Assembly: GCA_029936295.1 (NCBI GenBank)
Contig: JAPYTH010000008.1
Span: forward strand, 1 to 56,279
DNA length: 56,279 nt
Direction of reading: 5' to 3'
From: TMED109 sp015660425
GTDB lineage: Bacteria > Pseudomonadota > Alphaproteobacteria > TMED109
Part shown: piece by piece, positions 9,347 through 18,004 of the stretch
Layout of the letters: every line of letters starts with the position of its first letter
How positions within the stretch are numbered: the first letter of the stretch is position 1
Translations under genes and position numbers: made by a program
Notes under the pieces: generated by a model
Told to the model about the DNA's origin: nothing
The model's database searches: none
What the model saw: the letters and a program-made list of their open reading frames with translations, nothing else

Positions 9347-10687
9347 TTATTTTCCTATACAAAACCCTGAAAACAGCTCGTCTAATACATCCTCTATATC
9401 AACCAAGCCTATTATTCTTCCTAAAGACACAGAAGAGCCCCTAACATAATCTGCTGCTATTTCCATTTTATCTTTTTTAAGCTCTTTTTTCGCCAACTCC
9501 AAGCTTTCCTTAGTCTCCCTTAAATGTGCAATATGCCTTAGCCTATTGGGGCCAATTGACATATCAGATAAAGAAACTAACTTTTTTGCTTCTCCTTCTA
9601 AAGTCTTTAATAAACAATCTATTCCAAATTTTGTTTTACAAGACAAGGTCTGCTCGTCTGGAAAAGTCATGTTTTTATTTTTTATTAAGTCTATTTTGTT
9701 AACCACCTTCACAACCTTTGTTGATTTTTCTATGATATAGCCTGATAAATCAGGGCCTTTTTCTGCAGGGCTCCTGATAGAAACAACGATATCTGCAGTT
9801 TGAGCTGCTTTCTCTGCTCTTTTTACCCCGTCTTCTTCTATTTTATTATCCGTTTTTCTAATCCCTGCTGTATCAAATATAGTAACAGGAATCCCTTCCA
9901 AATTAAGCCTTGCCTCAATAGTGTCCCTAGTAGTTCCTGCCTCTGCCGACACTATAGCTCTATCTTCTTTTAATAAAATATTTATAAGACTAGACTTTCC
10001 TACGTTCGGAGCTCCAATTAACACTATTTTTAATCCCGACCTCAGTCTCTCACCGGCTATGCCTTTTAGAAGGTCTAAATTAATATTGTTTATCAGGTCC
10101 GATAAGTCATTAACAAGATTTAAACTTTCGGCCCCTTGGCTAACATCGTCCTCGTCTGAAAAATCTAATATAGCCTCCATTTCTGCCCTTATTCTTATTA
10201 GTTTTTTTCTCCATTCTTCATATTTAGTAGACAATTCTCCGCTTAACTGCCTTAAAGATTGCTTTCTTTGCTCTCTTGTCTCTGCAGCAATAAGGTCGGA
10301 CAGCCCCTCAACTTCTGTAAGGTCCATTTTGCCATTGCTTAAAGACCTGCGAGTAAACTCTCCTGGCTCAGCTGGCCGTACGTCCCTTATAGAGGATAAT
10401 GTTAGATACAGCTCATCAACAACCGCTATAGAGCCGTGTACATGAAATTCTGCAAGGTCTTCGCCTGTTATGCTTTCTGCTTTAGGAAAAAAACAAACTA
10501 ATGAAATATCTATGGCTTCATGCTCTGCTGTTTGTATTTTTGTTAATGTCATTTTTCTAGGCTTTGGAATTTGGTTCGTTAAAAGCTTTAGAACATGTCG
10601 AGTTGAAGGTCCGCTAACTCTAACTACAGCTATTGCAGAAGGCAATGCGCCGCTCGAAAGAGCATATATAGTTTGATAGTTAGCCAT
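9347..10687 (-). CDS. mnmE: tRNA modification GTPase MnmE (TrmE)
   Basis: This 446-residue GTPase works with MnmG on wobble-uridine modification. The N-terminal tetrahydrofolate-binding domain contains RPAEPGEFTRRSLSNGKMDL (about 105-124). The G domain has a P-loop GAPNVGKSS near 225, then GTTRD and a DTAG G3 motif, and NKID as G4. The C-terminus ends in CIGK, the conserved CxGK motif. The last bases border parS site 1, and a second parS lies 26 bases upstream of the start. Only a weak AAGAATAAG-type ribosome site is visible. Confidence 0.98.
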   Translation of the reverse strand: MANYQTIYALSSGALPSAIAVVRVSGPSTRHVLKLLTNQIPKPRKMTLTKIQTAEHEAIDISLVCFFPKAESITGEDLAEFHVHGSIAVVDELYLTLSSIRDVRPAEPGEFTRRSLSNGKMDLTEVEGLSDLIAAETREQRKQSLRQLSGELSTKYEEWRKKLIRIRAEMEAILDFSDEDDVSQGAESLNLVNDLSDLINNINLDLLKGIAGERLRSGLKIVLIGAPNVGKSSLINILLKEDRAIVSAEAGTTRDTIEARLNLEGIPVTIFDTAGIRKTDNKIEEDGVKRAEKAAQTADIVVSIRSPAEKGPDLSGYIIEKSTKVVKVVNKIDLIKNKNMTFPDEQTLSCKTKFGIDCLLKTLEGEAKKLVSLSDMSIGPNRLRHIAHLRETKESLELAKKELKKDKMEIAADYVRGSSVSLGRIIGLVDIEDVLDELFSGFCIGK

Positions 10688-10713
10688 GCTTATTCTTTCA
10701 TTTACTATTATTA

Positions 10714-10729
10714 TGTTTCACGTGAAACA
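10714..10729. other. parS centromere site 2
   Basis: This is a second perfect copy of the parS palindrome TGTTTCACGTGAAACA, extended to 18 bp by flanking A and T. It lies in the divergent gap between mnmE and the dienelactone hydrolase gene, 1.38 kb from parS site 1 and about 11.2 kb from the predicted origin. Confidence 0.95.
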
Positions 10730-10792
10730 TATATACTTATTCTGTTCTAATGGATACAATATATCATATTAATAAATTTATGGGGGATCATT

Positions 10793-11512
10793 ATGCCATC
10801 GGGATATATAGATATTAAATCTTCTGACAATAAAGGCTCATTTAAAGCTTACTTCGCTTCTCGCCCTTATGTTTCTGACCTTCCTAGGCCGCCTGGGATT
10901 GTTATTGCGCAAGAAATTTTTGGTTTGAGCCCCTTTTTAAAGGAAATGGCAAATCGCTATGCTGCACATGGCTTTGCCGTAGTTGTGCCTGACTTGTTCT
11001 GGAGGCAAGCAGAGCCTCTCACAGAGCTCCCCGACCAATCTGAAGCGGCAACTCAAAAAGCTTTTGAACTGTATAAAGGTTTTGATGTTGAAAAAGGGGT
11101 TGATGATATTGCTGCTTCCCTCAGATGGTTAAGAGAAAACGAAAATGTTTCGGGAAAGACAGCTGTGGTAGGTTATTGTTTAGGAGGGCTTCTTGCCTTT
11201 AAATCAGGCTGTCAATTAGATATTGACGCTTCTATAAGTTATTATGGCGTAGGAATTGACAAAGCTCTTGAAAACAAGCAGATGATAAGAAAGCCTATGA
11301 TGCTTCATCTCGCTGAGGAGGATGGGTTTGTTCCTTTGGAAACACAAAAAATTCTAGAGGACGAATTTAAAGAAAGCCCTTTTGTGACAATTAATAAATA
11401 TGCGGGTGCTGACCACGGCTTTGCAAGAACTGGTGGGCCTAATTATGACCGAGCTGCAGCAGAAATTAGTGACTCTCGAACATTAGCTTTATTAAAAAAA
11501 TCTTTAGCATAA
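10793..11512 (+). CDS. Dienelactone hydrolase family protein
   Basis: This 239-residue alpha/beta hydrolase resembles carboxymethylenebutenolidase. The nucleophile elbow reads GYCLGG, with the catalytic cysteine near residue 128. An acidic residue follows in the AEEDGFVP segment, and the catalytic histidine sits in ADHGFAR near 207. An IVIAQEIFGLSPF segment near residue 38 is the usual N-terminal family signature. The substrate is unknown. There is no signal peptide, so it is cytosolic. It is followed 53 bases later by a quinone oxidoreductase on the same strand; the pair begins the accessory block between mnmE and rho. Confidence 0.85.
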   Translation: MPSGYIDIKSSDNKGSFKAYFASRPYVSDLPRPPGIVIAQEIFGLSPFLKEMANRYAAHGFAVVVPDLFWRQAEPLTELPDQSEAATQKAFELYKGFDVEKGVDDIAASLRWLRENENVSGKTAVVGYCLGGLLAFKSGCQLDIDASISYYGVGIDKALENKQMIRKPMMLHLAEEDGFVPLETQKILEDEFKESPFVTINKYAGADHGFARTGGPNYDRAAAEISDSRTLALLKKSLA

Positions 11513-11565
11513 TAAAAAGATATGATAATGCTTTTGGATTCCACAACAAGATTAGGAGAAAGAAT

Positions 11566-12543
11566 ATGAAAACAAATGCAATAAGAGTCCATAAACAAGG
11601 TGGTCCAGAGGAAATGAAATGGGAAACGGTAGACCTTCCAACAATAAAAGAGGGTGAAGTTCTAATTAAGCATACCGCTATAGGTCTTAATTACATAGAC
11701 ACTTATCATAGGTCTGGCTTGTATCCTATGCCTGTGCCATTAACCCTTGGTCTTGAAGGAGCAGGAATTATTGAAGAAATTGGAGAAAATGTTAACGGCC
11801 TTAAGGCTGGTGACAGAGTTGCTTATGCATCTCCGCCCACAGGTAGTTATGCCGAAGCAAAAGTAATGCCGGCTGATCGTCTTGTAAAAATACCAGATAA
11901 TATATCGGATGAAGTTGCTGCTGCGATTATGCTAAAAGGAATGACTGTTGAATATCTAGTTAGAAGAACATACAACGTCAAAGCAGAACAAACCGTGCTT
12001 TTTCATGCGGCAGCAGGTGGCGTTGGTTTAATAGCTTGTCAGTGGCTTAAGGCCATTGGTGCAACTACTATCGGCACTGTTGGTTCTGAAGAAAAAGCTG
12101 CACTAGCAAAAGCAAATGGGTGTGACCATACTATATTATATAGAAAAGAAAACTTTGTTGATAAAGTCAAAGAAATTACTAATGGAAAGGGCGTTCCAGT
12201 AGTTTATGATGGTATTGGTAAGGACACTGCTCTTCAAGGATTAGACTGCTTATCTCCTTTTGGGTTAATGGTAATATTCGGAAACGCATCAGGAAATGCT
12301 CCGCCTATAGACACAGGGTTATTGGCAGCAAAAGGAAGTCTTTTTCTTACAAGACCAACTCTTATGACCTATAATGCTAAAAGGGAGGCTCTAGTAGATA
12401 GCGCACAACAAGTTTTTAATATGGTTGGTAGCGGAAAAATTAATATTAGTATTAATGCAAGATATGATTTAAAAGATGCTGCCCAAGCACATAAAGACCT
12501 AGAAAGCCGCAAGACTACAGGCTCTACCTTGCTTATGCCTTAA
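11566..12543 (+). CDS. NADPH:quinone oxidoreductase (zinc-independent MDR family)
   Basis: This 325-residue medium-chain dehydrogenase/reductase is of the Qor type. The substrate-domain signature GLNYIDTYHRSGLYP lies near 42-56. The Rossmann motif AAAGGVGLIACQW is near 151-163. The zinc-binding cysteine cluster of alcohol dehydrogenases is absent, as expected for quinone reductases. It probably reduces small quinones or reactive carbonyls with NADPH in the cytosol. An AGGAG ribosome site precedes the ATG. A hairpin after the stop probably ends the transcript. Confidence 0.88.
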   Translation: MKTNAIRVHKQGGPEEMKWETVDLPTIKEGEVLIKHTAIGLNYIDTYHRSGLYPMPVPLTLGLEGAGIIEEIGENVNGLKAGDRVAYASPPTGSYAEAKVMPADRLVKIPDNISDEVAAAIMLKGMTVEYLVRRTYNVKAEQTVLFHAAAGGVGLIACQWLKAIGATTIGTVGSEEKAALAKANGCDHTILYRKENFVDKVKEITNGKGVPVVYDGIGKDTALQGLDCLSPFGLMVIFGNASGNAPPIDTGLLAAKGSLFLTRPTLMTYNAKREALVDSAQQVFNMVGSGKINISINARYDLKDAAQAHKDLESRKTTGSTLLMP

Positions 12544-12555
12544 AAATTTTATATT

Positions 12556-12606
12556 TATAAACAGGTGGCTAATTTAGCTTCCTGTTTATATTGTTCTTTT
12601 TTTTTC
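12556..12606. terminator. Hairpin terminator between convergent genes
   Basis: A 10-bp stem (12556-12565 with 12581-12590) encloses a second short GCTA/TAGC stem (568-571 with 575-578). On the + strand it is followed by a T-rich run ending near 12606, fitting termination of the quinone oxidoreductase transcript. It contains the stop codon of the convergent PepSY gene. Confidence 0.6.
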
Positions 12607-13333
12607 TAGACACTCGTTTTTTTAAAGTAATATTTAAACTAATTAAAGTCCCGCTTAACGCTAAAAAGATTATAGCCAGGCTAGAAATAGTAAAAATTAT
12701 CATAATAATTTTTCCAAAAAATCGTCCATTATGTATATCTGTTATAAGCCTTAATAGCTGTATGCCAGGCCCCTGTACATAATTTAAATAACGGTTTGCT
12801 ACAGCCTTATCGGCAGGAACTAAAAATAATTCTTCTAGGGGTTGCAAAGGGTTTTCAATTGGAACAAACTTAAAGTCCTGATTTAAAAAATAAATGATGC
12901 TTTGTTCATCAATAAAATTGACTTCTTTATTACTGTTTAGTGCCATTTGTTTTAGTACAAAAGGAAAAGATATTTTTTTAATAATTTTAGGCTCATGTTC
13001 TTCATTACTAATAAGCAATAAATTTTTATCAGAGCTTATAAAAACATGTTTTTTATCTTTTGCAAGGCTTAAGATGCCTTCTAATCCTGTGTCTATAACA
13101 TAATCATCAATTATAACCTTCTTAGAGACTATCCCTAAATTTCTATAATATTTGTTGAGCCGAACATCTGTTGTTTGACTCATGTCATAAAGAGACAAAA
13201 GATAATTATTAGAAAGAAAAGTATCTTGTAATTTAAAACTGTTAGGATACATAAGCATTATACCTGTAATAGCCAAATGAATGACTATTAAGGACACGCT
13301 CAAACCAACGACTTTATGGATTTTTTTTAACAT
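12569..13333 (-). CDS. PepSY-associated membrane protein
   Basis: This 254-residue protein has an N-terminal membrane helix (about residues 8-29) starting KIHKVVGLSVSLIVIH, the usual opening of PepSY-associated TM proteins. A roughly 155-residue extracytoplasmic region follows, then another helix near 208-233 and a basic C-terminal tail. A histidine-bearing ITDIHNGRFFG precedes the second helix, resembling the haem-ligating regions of PepSY/PiuB proteins. In such families the protein passes electrons across the inner membrane, often for ferric reduction. Here it lies 10 bases after an FMN-binding protein in an apparently iron-regulated operon. The redox role is inferred. Confidence 0.7.
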   Translation of the reverse strand: MLKKIHKVVGLSVSLIVIHLAITGIMLMYPNSFKLQDTFLSNNYLLSLYDMSQTTDVRLNKYYRNLGIVSKKVIIDDYVIDTGLEGILSLAKDKKHVFISSDKNLLLISNEEHEPKIIKKISFPFVLKQMALNSNKEVNFIDEQSIIYFLNQDFKFVPIENPLQPLEELFLVPADKAVANRYLNYVQGPGIQLLRLITDIHNGRFFGKIIMIIFTISSLAIIFLALSGTLISLNITLKKRVSRKKKNNINRKLN

Positions 13334-13343
13334 TTATAAAAAT

Positions 13344-13880
13344 TTAAAGACATTTCATATCTGGAACTAAAGAGTGCATAGCTAAAGCCAAACTTGTCAT
13401 TATTCTCATGCTGTTTACAGATAATGTAGCGCCTGATATTCCGTCTATATCTTTATCTAGTTTATAATTATCTTTCATGCCTATACCTTTGAATTGATCT
13501 CTAAAACTAGGGTATTTAATTTCCCAACCATGCGACTCTCTATACACTAATACATGGATTGAAACAATCTTACAATTCTCAATGATAAACCCTGCAGTAA
13601 TTGGTTTGACCTTGCCTATACGATTTATTATCCAGGCTGTTCTTTGCCCACCTACCCAATACCTCATAAGAACTTTTTTATATTTGCTTCCCATAATTTT
13701 CTGCGCAGTAGTTTTGACTTCTTCTGTAAATCGCAAGCTATCTTTTTTTACAGCTTTTTCTACAAAGGCTTTTTCTAAAAACTGTTCCTTACTTAAAAAA
13801 ACATCCTCTGCCAAAATGTTATAGGAAAGCACAATAAAATAAAGGGATAAAACAACTAATATTAAAGACCTATATGTCAC
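13344..13880 (-). CDS. Periplasmic FMN-binding domain protein
   Basis: This 178-residue protein has a signal peptide (about residues 1-24, ending near LAED) and an FMN-binding domain. The motif DGISGAT at 146-152 fits the site where ApbE attaches FMN covalently to threonine, here Thr152. Such domains occur in RnfG, NqrC and stand-alone periplasmic flavoproteins. It lies between a porin and a PepSY membrane protein, so the likely role is electron transfer in the periplasm, perhaps for ferric reduction. No apbE gene is in the window. Confidence 0.8.
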   Translation of the reverse strand: MTYRSLILVVLSLYFIVLSYNILAEDVFLSKEQFLEKAFVEKAVKKDSLRFTEEVKTTAQKIMGSKYKKVLMRYWVGGQRTAWIINRIGKVKPITAGFIIENCKIVSIHVLVYRESHGWEIKYPSFRDQFKGIGMKDNYKLDKDIDGISGATLSVNSMRIMTSLALAMHSLVPDMKCL

Positions 13881-13922
13881 TAAATTCTCCCATCTTTTTT
13901 TCTTGAAGGATTATTTATAATT

Positions 13923-15152
13923 CTAAAATTGGTAGCCCATACCTAGATTAAACCCTTGTACAGAATCGCTTCCGTATGTTTTTTTTCTTTCCCAATCTGC
14001 TTTTAAAACGGCATTGTCAGTGAGCCAATAGTTTAAACCAAAGTCGGTTTGGGTTGTGCTGTTTGAAGTGTTTCCTGATGTCTTAGTGCCTGCGTTATCA
14101 TCACGAACGCCTCTTCTAAGAAATATGCCCATTGTTTGACCATAATCAGCATCAACTTCCCAACGATAACTGCCTTCAAAATAATAACCAAATTGTTTAT
14201 CAAAACCTTTTTGGATACAAGTATTGCCTGAGCCTATATATGCAGGGCATTCAAGATCCCAAACACCGTAAAAAGCTCTTCCACCAAAACCTAGTCTCGG
14301 CATATAGTTTGCATGAACCGCATGCATTACTGCATTAACTTGAGGACCTGATTGGTCTGAACTCATATCTGGCTCATAGTCCCAAGAGTAACCAAGCTCT
14401 AGGCCAGGGTAAGCTCCGGAATATCTAACAGCTCCAGAATATGATGGTACGTTCATCTTTGCATTAGACACCTTATTTCTGCCGCTTCGGATATCCCCTC
14501 CAGAGTGAGTCAAAGGCGAATGAACGCCTACGATAATAGTAAGGTCATGTTTAGGGATGATATGTGTAAGCTGAACACCGCCCTCCCAACGAGTATTAGC
14601 ACAAACTTCTTTTTCTACTTCATTTCTCTCTACGCCATAAAAAGTATTAGGCTCATGGATTTCATTTATAATGCCGCATGGAATTAAGAATACTCCGTAT
14701 TTAGCAGTAGTATTTTCAGCATCAAATTGTTTCCAGTTATGTTCTAAATAAGCCTGTTCTAATTCAATCTCACCATTCTTGCTTTCACCCGCAATACTGT
14801 GTTCTAACTCAAACTCAGAGTTAAAACTTAAAATATCATTAAACTCATGATTCACAAATAAAACGTATCTATGAAAATCAATTTTCCCTGCTCCAGCGTT
14901 ATTTTCATAGTGCATTTCACCATAACCACCAAAAGAGGTTTTAGTCCACCAGCCCATTTTACTGCCTTCTTCTGCTGCAGTAGCTGCTGCATCAGCTAGT
15001 TCTGCGGTTTTTTCAGATTGCTTTTCGACAGCATCAATTCTAGCTTGCAGCTCTTTCATCATTTTTTTTAAATCTCCTACTTCATCGGCCCTTGTATTAA
15101 ATGAAAATAACGTTATAAGCATCAAAACCAGCACTTGAAAATATTTATTCAT
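13923..15152 (-). CDS. Outer-membrane porin with N-terminal coiled coil
   Basis: This 409-residue protein has a signal peptide (about 1-22), a coiled-coil segment LKKMMKELQARIDAVEKQ near 28-46, and then a long beta-rich region starting near GGYGEMHYE. It ends GYQF, with the terminal phenylalanine of outer-membrane barrels. Architecture and size resemble the phosphate-selective porin O/P group. The substrate is unknown; neighbours and operator sequences point to iron. It is the first gene of a leftward operon with the FMN-binding and PepSY proteins. Its promoter at 15257-15285 overlaps a Fur-like box. Confidence 0.8.
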   Translation of the reverse strand: MNKYFQVLVLMLITLFSFNTRADEVGDLKKMMKELQARIDAVEKQSEKTAELADAAATAAEEGSKMGWWTKTSFGGYGEMHYENNAGAGKIDFHRYVLFVNHEFNDILSFNSEFELEHSIAGESKNGEIELEQAYLEHNWKQFDAENTTAKYGVFLIPCGIINEIHEPNTFYGVERNEVEKEVCANTRWEGGVQLTHIIPKHDLTIIVGVHSPLTHSGGDIRSGRNKVSNAKMNVPSYSGAVRYSGAYPGLELGYSWDYEPDMSSDQSGPQVNAVMHAVHANYMPRLGFGGRAFYGVWDLECPAYIGSGNTCIQKGFDKQFGYYFEGSYRWEVDADYGQTMGIFLRRGVRDDNAGTKTSGNTSNSTTQTDFGLNYWLTDNAVLKADWERKKTYGSDSVQGFNLGMGYQF

Positions 15153-15227
15153 ATGTAATATCCTCTTAAATTACTATTTAACTTTTTTCTAAGCTCCTCA
15201 TAATACTACTGTAATTTTTATATTAAG

Positions 15228-15251
15228 AATGAGAGTCAGTATCAGTCGCAT
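15228..15251. promoter_or_regulatory. Iron-box-like operator A
   Basis: The stretch AATGAGAGTCAGTATCAGTCGCAT shares the AATGAGA core and AGTCGCAT end with the element inside the imelysin promoter at 15385-15412. It lies just downstream of the leftward promoter, where a bound repressor would block transcription of the porin operon. Fur family assignment is by similarity to the GATAATGATAATCATTATC type of box. Confidence 0.5.
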
Positions 15252-15256
15252 GGATA

Positions 15257-15285
15257 TTAATAGTGAGAGTAATTCTCATTGTCAA
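15257..15285 (-). promoter_or_regulatory. Leftward promoter of porin operon with overlapping Fur-like box
   Basis: On the - strand TTGACA (15285-15280) is separated by 17 bases from TATTAA (15262-15257), a good sigma-70 promoter about 105 bases before the porin ATG. The spacer carries ATGAGAATTACTCTCA, containing the inverted repeat TGAGA-N5-TCTCA. The 16-mer TTGACAATGAGAATTA recurs exactly, inverted, at 15385-15400. The 320-base gap 15153-15472 holds these control elements and nothing else I can identify. Confidence 0.65.
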
Positions 15286-15384
15286 GGCTTACGTATTATA
15301 TTTGTTAATTATTAGGATATTTATTGAATTATAAGAACAATTCCAAAGACGCTTATATAGGTTATATTTAATAACGTTTTAATA

Positions 15385-15412
15385 TTGACAATGAGAATTA
15401 GTCGCATATATT
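15385..15412 (+). promoter_or_regulatory. Rightward promoter of imelysin operon with overlapping Fur-like box
   Basis: TTGACA (15385-15390) is separated by 16 bases from TATATT (15407-15412). The element AATGAGAATTAGTCGCAT overlaps the -35 and the spacer. It matches the promoter of the divergent porin operon over 16 bases and operator A in its end. Coordinated control of both operons by one iron-responsive repressor is inferred. Confidence 0.65.
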
Positions 15413-15472
15413 ATATATTGGGAAAATGAATATAGGTTTTTATTTTTTAATTAGTTTAGGAACAAAGTCTAA

Positions 15473-16630
15473 ATGATGAACTTTAAATTTTTGATAGTTT
15501 TAAAATGTGTTTTAATAATCTTGCTTTCTCTATCGAATACCGCGTCTACTTCTACTGATAAAACAGTGGCTCTTGCTAAAAGCTATGCAAATTTAGTCAG
15601 TAGTTATTATAATGAAGCAGCGATAAAAACTAAAGCTCTGCATGAATCCATAAACATTTTTTTAGAAAGTCCAAATGATGCCAATTTAAGCAATGCCAAA
15701 AATAAATGGATAGAAGCTAGAAAAGTATATGGTATTACAGAAGCTTTCCGCTTTTATGGCGGGCCAATTGATGGCGTAAATAAATATGGCGTAGAAGGCC
15801 CTGAGGCGCTGATCAACGCATGGCCGTTAAACGAAGCATATATAGATTATGTTGCAGGAAACCCAGAATCCGGAATAATAAATAATCTATCATATGAAAT
15901 CAATGCGGGATCAATTATAGCTGCTAACATGTCCGAAGATGATGCAGAAGTATCAACTGGCTGGCATGCTATAGAGTTTTTACTGTGGGGACAAGATCTC
16001 TCTCTAGAAACCGCAGGAACAAGGCAAGCAGAGGACTATGCTCCAACAGATGCTATAAAAAAAAGGCGCAGAACTTATCTTAGAGAGACAAGCATTTTAC
16101 TTTTAGAACATATTAACTGGTTAAGTATTCAGTGGTCAAAGACTGGTGAAGGCAGGGCTACATTTTTAGAAAAGAGCGATCCTGGGGGGGCAATATTAAC
16201 AGGAATAGCAACTCTTGCTGCATTTGAGTTGTCGGCAGAAAGAATTGCAACCGCCCTTGACTCTGGCGACCCAGAAGATGAACATTCTTGTTTTAGCGAT
16301 CAAACACATCTTGATATTAGAGCAAACTTTACAGGAATAAAAAATGTTTATTTGGGTATTGGTTTTAATTCAAAAAAATATAGTCCTTCAATTTCTGAAT
16401 TAGTTGCAGAAAAAAATCCTAGCTTAGATAAAAGCATTATTCAGTTATTGGAAAAAACTTCTACTTCTATAAACAATATTCCAATTCCCTTCGACAAAAT
16501 GCTTTCCGAGCCTAAAAATAGTTCTGGCAGGCAGGCTGCCGAAAAAACTGTAAGCAACTTATTAGTTCTTGCAGAAAAAATTAAAGTAGCAGGAAATGAT
16601 TTAAATTGGAATGTAATTATCGCCGAATAA
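15473..16630 (+). CDS. Imelysin family periplasmic protein (iron-regulated)
   Basis: This 385-residue protein has a signal peptide (about 1-25) and an imelysin-type domain. The conserved GxHxxE motif reads GWHAIE at residues 163-168, giving His165 and Glu168 as candidate metal ligands. Family members (IrpA, ICMP, EfeO-related) are periplasmic or surface proteins induced by iron limitation; their exact mechanism is unsettled. A second conserved region contains GGAILTGIATLAAFELSAER near 234-253. The promoter overlaps a Fur-like box. Its 3' end overlaps the di-heme oxidoreductase by 25 bases, implying coupled translation. Confidence 0.9.
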   Translation: MMNFKFLIVLKCVLIILLSLSNTASTSTDKTVALAKSYANLVSSYYNEAAIKTKALHESINIFLESPNDANLSNAKNKWIEARKVYGITEAFRFYGGPIDGVNKYGVEGPEALINAWPLNEAYIDYVAGNPESGIINNLSYEINAGSIIAANMSEDDAEVSTGWHAIEFLLWGQDLSLETAGTRQAEDYAPTDAIKKRRRTYLRETSILLLEHINWLSIQWSKTGEGRATFLEKSDPGGAILTGIATLAAFELSAERIATALDSGDPEDEHSCFSDQTHLDIRANFTGIKNVYLGIGFNSKKYSPSISELVAEKNPSLDKSIIQLLEKTSTSINNIPIPFDKMLSEPKNSSGRQAAEKTVSNLLVLAEKIKVAGNDLNWNVIIAE

Positions 16631-18003
16631 AAAGATCTATAATAGGAATGTTTTTTCTTCTGCTACTAATGTTTTTATTTGTTTTTACTAAAAAAATTAG
16701 TAGTAAAGAATATCTCTTACCTATGGATGCAGCAATATCTGTAAAAAAAGAGACAAGGGAAGCTTTTTCCGCGCCCATACCTTCATTAAGCTTATCTAAA
16801 ATGCGTCTATTTACAGGAGGAAGACATCTCTTTCGCAGGTCTTGGACAACTGCTCCAAGCTCAGTTAAAAGCTTAGATGGCTTAGGTCCTGTTTTTAATC
16901 GTGTAAGCTGCTCTGGCTGCCATGTTAAAGATGGGAGAGGAAGGCCGCCCAAAAATAGCAATAAATTTAGATCTATGGTTATTAAGTTAAGCCTCACTTA
17001 CAATAATGAAATATTCCCTGACCCAAACTATGGCTTTCAATTAAATGACAAATCAATTTTAGGCGTGCCTTATGAAGGGAAAGCAAAAATACATTACTCA
17101 AAAAAAATTGTTTACTTTGCTGATAAAAGCGAAGCCCAATTAACGGTACCCCATTATTCTTTTCATTCACTTTCCTTTGGCCCACTAGACCCCAAAACAA
17201 AATATTCAGGTCGTGTTGCGCCCACGACATTTGGTTTGGGCCTCATCGAGGCAATAAAGCAAGAAGACATATTTAACAATGAAGACCCTTTAGATAAAAA
17301 TAAGGATAACATCTCTGGTCGCGCACATATTATAAATGACCTCCCCTCACAAAAAAAAATAATTGGAAAATTTGGATGGAAAGCAACAAGAGGAACACTT
17401 CTGCATCAAATAACTGGAGCAGCCTCTCAAGATATGGGCTTAACATCTACTATCTTTCCTAAACAAAACTGTATGAATATACAAAAAGTCTGCTCTGATC
17501 AAATTAATGGAGGAGAACCTGAGATATCAGACGAACAACTTCATGTGCTACAAGTCTATATGCAAACACTAGCTGCTCCAAGACAGCGAAACCCCCAAGA
17601 CAGAGAAATTATTGATGGAAACAACTTATTTACAAATATTGGCTGTGAGAATTGCCATATATCAACTTATAGAACAGGCAAACATAAAGACCATAAAGAA
17701 CTAAGCAATAGAATTATAAAGCCTTATAGTGATTTTTTATTACATGATATGGGGCCAGGGCTAGATGATGGTGTAGCAGAAGGTAACGCTAAAAGCAGCG
17801 AATGGAAAACCTCTCCTTTATGGGGTATAGGGCTTGTAAAAACTGTAAATAAACATACCCGTTTTCTACATGATGGAAGGGCCCGCTCTATTGAAGAAGC
17901 CATCCTTTGGCATGAAGGAGAAAGCCTCCATGCCAAAAAAAATTATATTAATTTAAGCGCAGAAGAGCGAAGCAAAATTCTAAAATTTCTCAATTCTTTG
18001 TAA
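16606..18003 (+). CDS. Di-heme oxidoreductase (DUF1111, putative peroxidase)
   Basis: This 465-residue c-type cytochrome has two haem-attachment motifs, CSGCH at 102-106 and CENCH at 347-351. A positively charged N-terminus with a hydrophobic segment (about 13-30) serves as signal or anchor. A FLHDGRARSIEEAILWH segment near the C-terminus is typical of DUF1111 proteins. These are often encoded beside imelysins in iron-regulated clusters, as here. It probably oxidises or reduces a metal or thiol in the periplasm; the substrate is not known. A later ATG at 16648 is possible but would remove the positive N-region. It ends one base from the convergent rho stop. Confidence 0.88.
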   Translation: MECNYRRIKRSIIGMFFLLLLMFLFVFTKKISSKEYLLPMDAAISVKKETREAFSAPIPSLSLSKMRLFTGGRHLFRRSWTTAPSSVKSLDGLGPVFNRVSCSGCHVKDGRGRPPKNSNKFRSMVIKLSLTYNNEIFPDPNYGFQLNDKSILGVPYEGKAKIHYSKKIVYFADKSEAQLTVPHYSFHSLSFGPLDPKTKYSGRVAPTTFGLGLIEAIKQEDIFNNEDPLDKNKDNISGRAHIINDLPSQKKIIGKFGWKATRGTLLHQITGAASQDMGLTSTIFPKQNCMNIQKVCSDQINGGEPEISDEQLHVLQVYMQTLAAPRQRNPQDREIIDGNNLFTNIGCENCHISTYRTGKHKDHKELSNRIIKPYSDFLLHDMGPGLDDGVAEGNAKSSEWKTSPLWGIGLVKTVNKHTRFLHDGRARSIEEAILWHEGESLHAKKNYINLSAEERSKILKFLNSL

Positions 18004-18004
18004 A

